From Neocallimastix lanati (nom. inval.) (taxonomy: Eukaryota; Neocallimastigomycota; Neocallimastigomycetes; Neocallimastigales; Neocallimastigaceae), in assembly GCA_016946835.1 (NCBI GenBank), contig JACVTC010000062.1:877501-941500 (forward strand): DNA of 64,000 nt. Reading direction: 5' to 3'. Below the pieces are notes generated by a model. The model had not been told where the DNA came from and did not search any database. It was given only the letters and a program-made list of their open reading frames with translations. A program made the translations under genes and the position numbers. Shown here piece by piece: positions 12,263 to 23,200 of this stretch (position 1 is the first letter of the stretch; each line of letters starts with the position of its first letter).

Positions 12263-15200
12263 CTAGGAATAAACTTTATTTAATAATATTTTTTTTAAAA
12301 AATACATGAAATTTAAATACATGAAATTTTTTTATATTAATATTAAAAAACTACGTTATGAGCTTCGAGGACGAAAAGGCCTCTAACTCTTCCCATTCAT
12401 CGAAGATAACCCCATGTGGATGAAAATTATCATTCGAATCTGTATCAGAATTTCTTCTTTGCCTTATCGTTAAGACGTCGACACTCTTGACAACGGTAGG
12501 TCTAACACTATACAAATCGATCATGGTGTAAAAATCACCAATCACAATAGGCATAACGTTAGTAAGGAATTCCGCAAGCCCCACAAAAAATGAAATCGGG
12601 AAAGAAGACTCGTTCGAAGGTGATTGAAAAATATTATTAATAAGTCGCCTTCTTTCCCCCGAGCCGATCTTTAAGATTTCAAATACTGCATTTCCGCCAA
12701 GAAGGATACACAGCACGTAAAAATTGATATTATCATCAAAATCTTCCTCTTTATCATCAGGAATGTTCAATGATTTCTCATGAACAATTAGAGAAAAATT
12801 AATAAAAATTTCATCAACAAAGGGAATGAAATGTTGCCTAAATTCTTCAAATTTAGGACATAAAAGTATCCAGTGTGTAAAACTAGGTATGCTGTTACTC
12901 TCACCACAACAAGGGCAGTATGTTGGGCAATTTTCTGATACTAAATTACTTTTAACATACGTTTTTACATCAAATTGGAATCCACATTTAATTCGTCCAA
13001 TCCAAAAAAATCCAAGAGAAAATTGTGAATATTTAAGTGATAGACGATGAATAAATTTTTTAAAACCAAATTTAAATTTCTTGTATTTTGTAGATCTGAT
13101 CGCAGGAGTGCTTGAATAATGAATATTTTCCCAGTAAAACTTCCTTATTTCTCCAGGAAGTTTATTACTGTGCTTGTGTACTGCTAAACTCCGTGCTTTT
13201 TTCGTCCATGAATAGTGAGAAAGTGTAGGTATATTTTTGACTAAATGAGAAATAATACAAGAAGAATCTTTCCACTTTTTAAAGCATCGAATCATCGCCT
13301 TAGCACAAAAACTAGCTATAGGAGGTATAGAAAGTTCCTTAGACATATTGTAAATTGAAGTATTGGAGGTTTTATTTTTAAACCCGAAACTCCAATACAA
13401 ACCTCGATTAAAAGCAGTTTGAGCTTTTTCAGTATTCTTTTTATTTGAACCAAGTAAGGGAGCATAATAAAGAACTGAACTAAGGACAAAAGAAACTAGT
13501 ATACGAGTTTTAAAGTAGAAAGGAACATTCCTATTGGTTAAAAATCTAAAGAAAGAGTTAACTGTATAATTAATTTTACTATTCATCTTAGCAATAATAG
13601 GTTTTAAATCCAACGATTCATTAAAAGGTATACCAAGATATGTATATTGATTAGTGCTTGGTATATAGTTCATACCAAGTCTAAAAGTAGGATTTTCATA
13701 ATGTCTTGAAGGTATAAAATTCTTTGGTTTAACAACTAGTGTAGCGCATTTATTGATTCCAAAGGTCATTTCATTTTTAATACCCCAATCATGAGCAATA
13801 TTCAAAAGGTTTTTAAGTGAAGATTTTGTAGGAGCTAATAATACAATATCATCAGCAAATAATCCACCACAACACTTTTTCTTTTCAGTAATCACACCAT
13901 AACTTTTACATTTATCAAAAATATCATTGATAAATATATTGAATAAAATAGGTGAGAGAGGACACCCTTGGCGAACACCACGGTGTATTGGAAACTCTTT
14001 TTGAAAGTTTACCATTAAAGTTTGCACGAGCTTTCGAGGTAAGGTATAGATTAGTAATGAATTGAAGGCATTTACCACGAATACCAAGATTATTTAGTTT
14101 AGTAAGTATATTGTAAATTGGAACTGAATCATAAGCTTTTTTAAGGTCAAGAAAGGCAAGAAAGGTAAATTTATCCTTAAATTTTCTTCTTTGACAAATT
14201 TCACGAATGGATACAAATAAACTAATACATTCTTCTTTATTTCTAAAACCAAACTGTTCTGGTCTAATTATTCCATTAGAAAAAGCATAGTCCGATATTC
14301 TTTTAGTGACAATTTTTGATAGAATTTTTAAACCTACATTGATGAGTGAAATACCACGATAATTATTACAATCTGAAAGATCCCCTTTTTTAGGAATAGA
14401 AACAATAGAAGCAGAGTTCCATTCATTAGGAAAGTCACCATCCCAAATTTTATTAAAAAGTAATAACAGACACTTTGCACAATCGGAATAAGTAACCTCT
14501 TGATTAGAGTCATCCTGAGAAGAATTTCTACTCTCAGAATTAAAAAATGCTTTAAAAAATTCTGTAGGTATACCATCAGGACCAGGTGCTTTGTTATTTT
14601 TCATTGAAAGAACAGTTGAATGAATTTCTGACATGGAAATAGGTTGATTAATATCCCATGATTCCTGAGGAGTAGAAGAATTATTAAGTATTCTTTTCCA
14701 ATAATTTTCATTAAGACTGTGACCAGTTATATCAGAAGCAAGTTCTTCATAGTGTTCTGCAAAACGATTGAGTTGATCTTCTTGGGATACTAGAACATTA
14801 CCTTCTTTATCTTTAATGTATACAGGTGATTGGGAAGGAGAGTAAGAAGGTTTAGAGATTTTCTTAAGTCCAGACCAACCACGCTGGCATCATTTTTTAA
14901 GAAACATTCGCCGATGGAATGAATCAAATTTTTAAATCTAATAATCCTAATATTTCTTTTAATACTAATGATATAATCAGAAAGAACTCTATATTCTTTT
15001 GAGAGATCACAAAATTCTTGAAGATTTGACAAATCATTACTAAGTTTAAAATTTTTAATCCTTTTATAAAATAAATGTTTTTCATGTGATAATTTCTTAA
15101 TATAAGCAGGACAATGGAACGCTGAACCCTGTAAATTTGTAGGAACTCTTGCTTGAATGTCATCGCCTATTTTATTTGCTGTGTCAAGAAGTTTTTTAAC

Positions 15201-16436
15201 CATTGTATTAGAGTCTAGATTATCATTATGTTCAAATTCATCCAGTAAACATGTGAATTTATTATGAGAGAAGATTGCTTCACGTTTATCCCTACAAATT
15301 CGATTAGACCACTTAATTTGTTTATCCCGAGGGGGAGTAACAAAACCATCAGGAGATATTTTTTTACAAGAAAGAATAAGTGGTAAATGGTCAGAGATGT
15401 CATTAAAAGAGTAGCATACAGAAGCAATATTCCGATAATTTCTTAATTTATCGTTCACTACTATAAAATCAATACAAGAATTCTTTCCACCATTAGACCA
15501 AGTAAATTGATGACCAACCATATCCATAACAAACCATTGAGGGAAAATTCTAAGAATAAGATCTTTGAGTTGTTGCTTAGTCATGTTGAAATCACCAACG
15601 ATAGCCGAAGGGTTATTCTGATGGTTCTTGAGCCAATTAGCAAAATCAGTTTCCGCTTTTTCTCTAGAGTCTTTGTGTTTTTTGCTAAGGATGTAAATGT
15701 TCCCTAAAGAACATCTGACACCCCAAAAAGAGAATATATTTACTGAGAGTATATATCTATATTCAAAATCATCATTAGTGAATTGGCAGGAGGAGTGCAC
15801 ACTTATATAAAGGCCCCTCATACCAGGGATTTTTTTGTCCGCACGTCTCAGTACTGTTTTATAATGATTAAGGAATGGATATGAGTTAGAAAAAGAGTTA
15901 AGGAATGAACTATTACCGACTTCTTGAAGACAAATACAAATAGGATTAAAGATTGAATTAAAATTGGTAAGTTCGTCACGTTTTTCAGAATTCCAACCAT
16001 TTATGTTCCAGCTAATACAGAGGTTGAAATATTTAGTATTCGAGAAAGGGTTATCATACAGGAGGCTTTCAGAGATGGGGATTGAGGGTTCAGAATAATA
16101 CCTGGTTCTATTATGATTAACATTGCTAAATGTGCGCATCCTTGAAGTAATCTTCCATTTTATTCTTTTAACAAGTAAGTGCTTAGTAATCAAATAAATA
16201 ACCTCCAAATAATCCGTATAATTATTATAGTTAACTCTTAGGATGAAGTAGATTTCCATATTAATATAGTGTTTTTTAACGATTCCATGAACAACTTCAT
16301 TACAATTTGATATCTTTTTGCTTAAAAATTCCCATAGTCTACTTTCAGTCCAAGATTCAAGATCATGAATGAAAATTAAAACAAATTTATCATGGTCAGG
16401 ACCATAATGTCGCAGACCTCTTCGTATAGTTGACAT
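12232..16436 (-). mobile_element. LINE copy C (family 3), nearly full length
   Basis: Tail of 28 T (12232-12259), then a 3' UTR beginning AGACTAGGAATAAACTTT, clearly different from family 2, then the whole coding region up to an ATG at 16436. It is the only family-3 copy in the window. The 5' UTR probably continues past 16436, but its end is uncertain. Confidence 0.9.
12351..16436 (-). pseudogene. LINE C endonuclease-reverse transcriptase ORF, two frameshifts
   Basis: Three frames read in series. 16436-14890: N-terminal region, then APE-type endonuclease (SWNINGWNSEKRDEL, CLQEVG, VGDFNMTKQQL, SDHLPLILSC). A shift near 14890 (around an AAAAAATGATG run) moves to the frame carrying SMKNNKAPGPDGIPTEFFKA, SIPKKGDLSDCNNYRGISL, RPEQFGFR and LDLKKAYDSVPI. 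A second shift at an A-run near 13998 leads to HRGVRQGCPLSP, the catalytic GLFADDIVL, and the zinc motif YCPCCGESNSIPSFTHWILLC, ending at the stop at 12351. All catalytic motifs are preserved, so inactivation is recent or the indels are sequencing errors in homopolymers. Confidence 0.88.
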
Positions 16437-17228
16437 AATAAAATAAAAAACTTATCTATATTAATAAAAAGTAAATGTAATATAAAAATAAAAAAATAAA
16501 ATTAGTAAAAAATTAAAAAATTAAAAAGAATAAAAATTTATTGCTGTTGTCTTCTCTTTCGTGTATATTGTTTGCTAAAACTTGTTTGTTTTTCTTTCTT
16601 TTTGTGTTGACTAGTTTTTAATTAATGATTTTCAATTATAAATTCCTGTTTTATGTAAAAATTTCTGTAAAATAATCATATATAATATAAAATTTAAATG
16701 TTAATGAAATAATAGTTGTGAAAAACTATAAAAAGATTCCCATCCGTTAAATAATGTCTCAAACACAAGCTTTGGAGTGAATCAATCTCCTACATTTCCG
16801 TTTTACAATAGCTACATGAGAGTATAAATAATACTATAGAAAAAAACATATACAAAAAAAAATGCTAGAGTAAAAATACAATAGATTCATTACAATGATA
16901 ATATGTAGAAACTACATGATATTATTAATTATACAACACCAATGTTACTACATATCCAGTTTAAGACATTATAGAACGTCGGGTTCACTTTCTACAGTCT
17001 TCCAGTATTCCAGATTTCCCTCTTCGTACGAGAAGCCACTTTAGAAAGGATAACCATTGATTATCATCAGAATCACAGAAAGCTGTAATTAGTACACCTG
17101 ATATAGGTTATTCCTTTTCCATCAACCCTCCATGGACCTGGAAAAACATTCCACTTCATTGGGGAGAAACCATACAGCTTAGGTTCCATCATTGGGGTTT
17201 AGGAAAAAATAGATACTAATTTTTAAAA
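16437..17228 (-). other. Upstream flank of LINE C with decayed coding segment
   Basis: 16437-16920 is probably 5' UTR or old host DNA with no recognised gene. 17202-16925, read on the minus strand, has protein-like composition broken by frame changes. It starts TPMMEPKLYGFSPMKWNV, shifts to a frame with AFCDSDDNQWLSFLKW, and ends in a third with YNVLNWICSNIGVV before a stop. The first 34 bases (17198-17165) recur exactly at 25168-25135. I cannot name the protein. It may be another LINE family's coding part or a host exon. It ends against the 15-T tail of copy D. Confidence 0.45.
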
Positions 17229-18223
17229 TTTTTTTTTTTTTTTAGACAGGGAAGAGAATACATTTCCAAAACTTTATTAATTTTATTTTAAAAAATACAT
17301 GTAGGTGAAAAGTACATTTGAAATTAAAAATAAAAAATTAAAAAATAAAAAAATAAAAAAGCTCGAAAATACTATGTATTTCGGCAAGTTGTATTATGCG
17401 GGAATTTTTCCCTTCCTATCAAATAAAAAAGAAATAAAACCTAGAAGTAACATCTTTAAAATAGATCGTGTGGTGTCCACTAAACTCTCCCCGGATTCAT
17501 CATTTATTGAACTACTAGGGCAAGATTCATCCTTCGTAGAAATAGATGACGATCCTGTATTATCATTATGCCTTATCAATACGACGTCGACGCTCTTGGA
17601 TAAGTTTGGTATTTTGCAATACCTATCGAATAATAGCTCAAACGAACTACTAATGATAGGTATTGCACTTGTTAAGAATTCCGCCAAGCCCACAATTTTT
17701 GGAACAGGTGACTCAGATGAACCTTTGAAAAGTAGTTCATTTAATTGTCTCTGTTCCCCACTATCGAAATGTAGCTCATTTAAAACTAAAGTCCCACCAA
17801 GAAGGAACAAGTATATATAATGATTGATATAATCTTCAAAATTAGAAATAGAGTCATAGGAAGAAAGAAGATTAAACGCTCTAATCTTCCTAAGGAATAA
17901 AACATAGAGATCATCGATGAAATTTAAAGAATTCCATCTAAAAGATGCAAGAGCATCGCATTTAAAAATCCAATGTTCAAAAGATTGTTTATCTTCGCCA
18001 CAACAGGGGCAAGACTTGGTACAATCTTCTGAAACTCTACCCATTCTAATAGCAATAGTAGTATTATATTTATAACCACAGCGTAAACGTATAATCCACG
18101 AAAACCCTAAGTTGAATTGGGGATATTTTAAGCTAAGCATAATTATAGCTTTATTGTTTGAGAACTTATTACAATCGTAATTTTGACCTTTAATACCTTG
18201 AAATTTGGAAACTGATTTCCAGT

Positions 18224-18225
<2 letters not shown>
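17229..18225 (-). mobile_element. LINE copy D (family 2), 5'-truncated twin of B
   Basis: 15-T tail (17229-17243), then the family-2 3' UTR. The sequence differs from copy B at only a handful of positions over about 1 kb. It is truncated at almost the same base (CTGATTTCCAGTAA, 18225). The 38-T tail of copy E1 follows directly. Confidence 0.92.
17394..18225 (-). pseudogene. LINE D, C-terminal zinc-motif fragment of ORF
   Basis: Same C-terminal piece as in copy B, with SCPCCGEDKQSFEHWIFKC and the terminal DRKGKIPA before the stop at 17394. In-frame sequence continues to the truncation point. The reverse transcriptase is missing. Confidence 0.85.
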
Positions 18226-18266
<41 letters not shown>

Positions 18267-18740
18267 CAGGGAAGAGAATACACTTCCAAAACTTTATTAA
18301 ATTTTATTTAAAAAAATACATGTAGGTGAAAAGTACATTTGAAATTAAAAATAAAAAATAAAAAAATAAAAAAAAAATAAAAAAGCTCGAAAATACTATG
18401 TATTTCGGCAAGTTGTACTATGCGGGAATTTTTCCCTTCCTATCAAATAAAAAAGAAATAAAACCTAGAAGTAACATCTTTAAAATAGATAGTGTGGTGT
18501 CCACTAAACTCTCCCCGGACTCATCATTTATTGAACTACTAGGGAGAGATTCATCCTTCGTAGAAATAGATGACGATCCTGTATTATCATTATGCCTTAT
18601 CAGTACGACGTCGACGCTCTTGGATAAGTTTGGTATTTTGCAATACCTATCAAATAATAGCTCAAACGAACTACTAATGATAGGTATTGCACTTGTTAAG
18701 AATTCCGCCAAGCCCACAATTTTTGGAACAGGTGACTCAG

Positions 18741-18744
<4 letters not shown>
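18226..18744 (-). mobile_element. LINE copy E1 (family 2), short 3' fragment
   Basis: 38-T tail (18226-18263), family-2 3' UTR, and the last coding part only: an open frame at 18418-18744 ending DRKGKIPA. Its 5' end, at GACTCAGATGA, runs straight into the 35-T tail of copy E2. Confidence 0.9.
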
Positions 18745-18782
<38 letters not shown>

Positions 18783-20206
18783 GGCAGCAAACTTGTTTCA
18801 TCTTTATTAATTAAATATTTGATAAAATACATGTAATAAAATAATAAAAAAAAAAGATAAAAAAATAAACAAAAAATAAAACACAAAATAAAAATAAAAT
18901 AATGGTATAATATATTCTAGTTTCATTTAATTAATATTTGTAAGACTTCACAAGGGCATTATTATACTGAAGTATAATAATTAACTTTGACTTCGCAATG
19001 TTAATCATAATTTTAAGATACAAAATTATGATCTTCATTGGTTGCGCTAGCCCTGCTGGCCTGTCTTACTGTTTCTTCAGCATTGACGCTCTTGGTAGTA
19101 GTAGTACGATTCGATTTGAACCTATTGAACAAAGACCATTGCTGGCCAATAGCAATAGGTATAATCGATTGGAGAAGTGCCGTAGTAACCACTAAGAACG
19201 GAGTATCAGAATAAGCACCTGATTTCATCTGGCACTTAAATAGATCCTTCCATTCCCTTGTACTGTTATTAATACTTCGACCTAAAAGAAGGAAATTAAA
19301 CACTTTTTCACACACACTAGAATCAATATACACATTATTTTCAATACTATTACTAACATTACTAAAAATACTATTACTAATATTATCATTACTATTATAA
19401 CTATTACTATTATTACTATTACTATTATCATTATTACTATTAACAATATCATTTGTTAGGTTGCCACGGTAAAAAGCATTATATAAAAATAAAATTTTAT
19501 CATTAACTTTACTACGAGTATGATTGAAAAAGGGACAATCAATTAACCAATGACTTATCCATTGTTTATTACTTTTACAACAGGGACAAAAATTAGGACA
19601 CATTTGGTCCACTATTTTTGCAGCTTTAGCAATTCTAGCATCTAATCTATATCCGCTTCGTGCTCTCAATAGCCAATAGAAACCATATGAAAGATCAGGA
19701 TAGTCATAACAAAGTTTTATAAATTTTGATGTTTCTTCGAATTTGTTTTTGTCATAAAACTCAGCTTTAATAGAATTGATTTTCATATCTCTTTTCCAAT
19801 AAAAATCCTTGATTTTATTATCGTTATTACCTCTTTTCTCTAGTTTACGTTTAAGAGTTCTACTTTCTTTTGTCCATGTATATTTTCTAGATTTTGGAAT
19901 ATTATTAACTAAATAGGAAATAATACAATTTGAATTTTTCCATTTATCAAAACATTTGACCTGAGACAAAGCACACTTAGCTGACAATGGAGGAATATGT
20001 AAATCTTTTGAAATAGAATATACATTAATAAATGATTTGGCTTTTTGTATACCTGCAACCCATCTTAATCCTTTATTAATTAATTTCTGAGTATTATTTG
20101 TTCTCGTTTTATTCGAACCAAGTAAAGGTGCAAAGTAAGAGACTTTACTAAGTACATAAGAGTTAATTATAATCTTCTTAAATGGAATAGGAATTTTGGA
20201 ATTTGA

Positions 20207-20210
<4 letters not shown>
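18745..20210 (-). mobile_element. LINE copy E2 (family 1), 5'-truncated
   Basis: 35-T tail (18745-18779), then a 3' UTR starting ACGGCAGCAAACTTG specific to family 1. The body is nearly identical to copy A. It is 5'-truncated at 20210 (GGAATTTGAAAG), where the 31-T tail of copy F starts. Confidence 0.92.
19013..20210 (-). pseudogene. LINE E2, post-RT and zinc-motif fragment of ORF
   Basis: The frame is open from the truncation to the stop at 19013 and shows the natural family-1 C-terminus (NRFKSNRTTTTKSVNAEET, ending DHNFVS) that copy A lost by frameshift. It contains KSRKYTWTKESRTLKRK, the zinc motif FCPCCKSNKQWISHWLIDC, and a polymorphic Asn/Ser repeat. The endonuclease and catalytic reverse-transcriptase motifs are absent. 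Confidence 0.85.
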
Positions 20211-20244
<34 letters not shown>

Positions 20245-23200
20245 CAGGGAAGAGAATACACTTCCAAAAACTTTATTAAATTTTATTTTAAAAAATACAT
20301 GTAGGTGAAAAGTACATTAGAAATTAAAAATAAAAAATTAAAAAATAAAAAATAAAAAATAAAAAAGCTCGAAAATACTATGTATTTCGGCAAGTTGTAC
20401 TATGCGGGAATTTTACCCTTCCTATCAAATAAAAAAGAAATAAAATTTAGAAGTAACATCCTTAAAATAGATAGTGTGGTGTCCACTAAACTCTCCCCGG
20501 ATTCATCATTTATTGAGCTACTAGGGCGAGAATCACCCTTCGTAGTAATAGATGATAATCCTGTATTTTCATTATGCCTTATCAGTACGACGTCGACGCT
20601 CTTGGTTAAGTTTGATATTTTGCAATACCTATCAAATAATAGCTCAAACGAACTACTTATGATAGGTATTGCATTTGTTAAGAATTCCGCCAAGCCCACA
20701 ATTTTTGGAACAGGTGACTCAGATGAACCTTTGAAAAGTAGTTCATTTAAATGTCTCTGTTCCCCACTATCGAAATGTAGTTCATTTAAAACTAAAGTCC
20801 CACCAAGAAGGAACAAGTATATATAATGATTGATATAATCTTCAAAATCAGAAATAGAGTCATAGGAAGAAAGAGGATTAAACGCTCTAATCTTCCTAAG
20901 GAATAAAACATAGAGATCATCGATGAAATTTAAAGAATTCCATCTAAAAGATGCAAGAGCATCGCATTTAAAAATCCAATGTTCAAAAGATTGATTACCT
21001 TCACCACAACATGGGCAGGACTTTGGACAATCTTCTGAAACTCTACCCATTCTAATAGCAATAGTAGTATTGTATTTATAACCACAGCGTAAACGTATAA
21101 TCCACGAAAATCCTAAGTTGAATTGGGGATATTTTAAGCTAAGCATTATTATAGCTTTATTGTTTGAGAACTTGTTACTATCGTAGTTTTGACCTTTAAT
21201 ACCTTGAAATCTGGAAACTGATTTCCAGTAACGTTCTATAATATCGTCATATTTTACACATTTATATTTTTTGATTTTTTTATATAGTGTTCTAGATTCT
21301 TTAGTCCAGGAATAATAAGGCATTTTGGGAATAGATTTAATAAGATCCTTTATGATACAGTTTGATTTACTCCATTTTGCAAATGATTTAATCTGTAAGG
21401 CTGCGCAGATACCAGCAATAGGAGGGATGCTTAGATCTCGAGATAAAGCATAAGTACTCATTGTTGAATTATGTCTAATATAGTCATTGTTTTCTGTATT
21501 TGTTTTACCATTTTTAGAGAAGGAACCGATACACCAAAATAGACCAGTATTAATTAATGTTTGAATTCTAGCCGTTCTAGATTTGTTTGAACCAAGTAAA
21601 GGAGAATAATAAATTACTTTACTAATAACAAAGGATTGAAGAACTTTTTTCTTGTATACAATAGGAATAAGTTTATTTGAAAAGAAACGTGTAAAAGAAA
21701 GAAGGGATTTTCTAACTTTAAAATGCATGTGAGATATAATGTGTTCTAGTAGGAGATCATCTGAAAAAGGAATACCAAGATAGACATAACTAGAAACTTT
21801 AGGAATATCATTCTTTCCTAAATAGAAGGTTGGATCACTATAGTTTGGAGGAGGTTGGAAGTTCATTGGTTTTATAACCATAGTTGCACACTTTTCAATA
21901 CCAAAAGTCATTTCATTTAAATTAGCCCATTTATGTACCTTTTTTAATAATTTTTCTAAATTTTTTGCACTTGGAGCAATGAGAACAACATCATCAGCAA
22001 AGAGTCCACCACAACACTTTTTTCTTCCAACATTAACACCATACTTTTCACAGTCATTTAGTATATCATTGATGAATAAATTGAATAAGATTGGAGATAA
22101 AGGACAACCTTGACGAACACCTCTTTTAATAGGAAATTCATTTGATAACATTGAAGCAAATCGAGCACGTGCTTTAGATGAAGTATATAAATTACAAAGA
22201 AAATCAAAACATTTACCGCGTACTCCATAGTGATATAATTTAGTAAGAATGTTAAAAATAGGAACTGAATCATAAGCTTTTTTAAGATCTAAAAAAGCTA
22301 AATATGTGAATTTTCCTTGGAATTTTCTTCTTTGACAAATTTCTCTAACGGAAATGAATAAACTAATGCATTCTTCGCGGTTGCGAAATCCAAATTGTTC
22401 AGGTCTAATGAAATTGTGTGAGAGTGCGTAAGTAGATATTCTATCTGTTATAATTTTTGAAATGATTTTAAGTCCAACGTTAATGAGAGAAATACCTCGA
22501 TAATTACTACAATCTGATAGGTCACCCTTCTTAGGAATTGATACAATAGAAGCTGAGTTCCATTTTTTAGGAAATGACCCATTCCATATTTTATTAAATA
22601 TCAATTTTAGACACTTTCCAGCAGCAGGATGTGATTCTAGTAATTCTTCGTTACAAAAAAGAGCTTTGTAGAATTCAATCGGAATACCATCGGGGCCGGG
22701 TGCTTTGTTATTTTTCATCGATGAAATAGTTTTTTTAATATCTTCAATCGTAATAGGACCATTTATATTCCAGGTAGTGGATCTAAGACTAATATTCCTT
22801 AAAGCATGATTCCAGTAATTACGATTAAGGCTGTGACCTGAGGGATCCGAAGCAAGATCTTTATAATATTCAGCCCATCTATCTAATTGCTTTGAAGGAG
22901 AGATAATATCTTGACCAAACTTAGATTTAATGCAAGTAAGGGAGGTAGATGAATATGATGGTTTAGCCATTTTCTTTAAACATCTCCAACCATTTTTGAA
23001 ATCTTTATTCAAAAAATAATTACCTATTTTTACTATATTAGCCTTAAATCTAGCAGAACGAAATTTACTCTTAGTTTTCTTGATTAATTTGCAAAGTTTT
23101 TCATATTTATTAAATTGTTCAAGGTAATTATCAACATTTTCACAATTAAAGTAAGGCTTAATATTCCGAAATGCAATATGTTTTTCATGAGATAGTTTTT

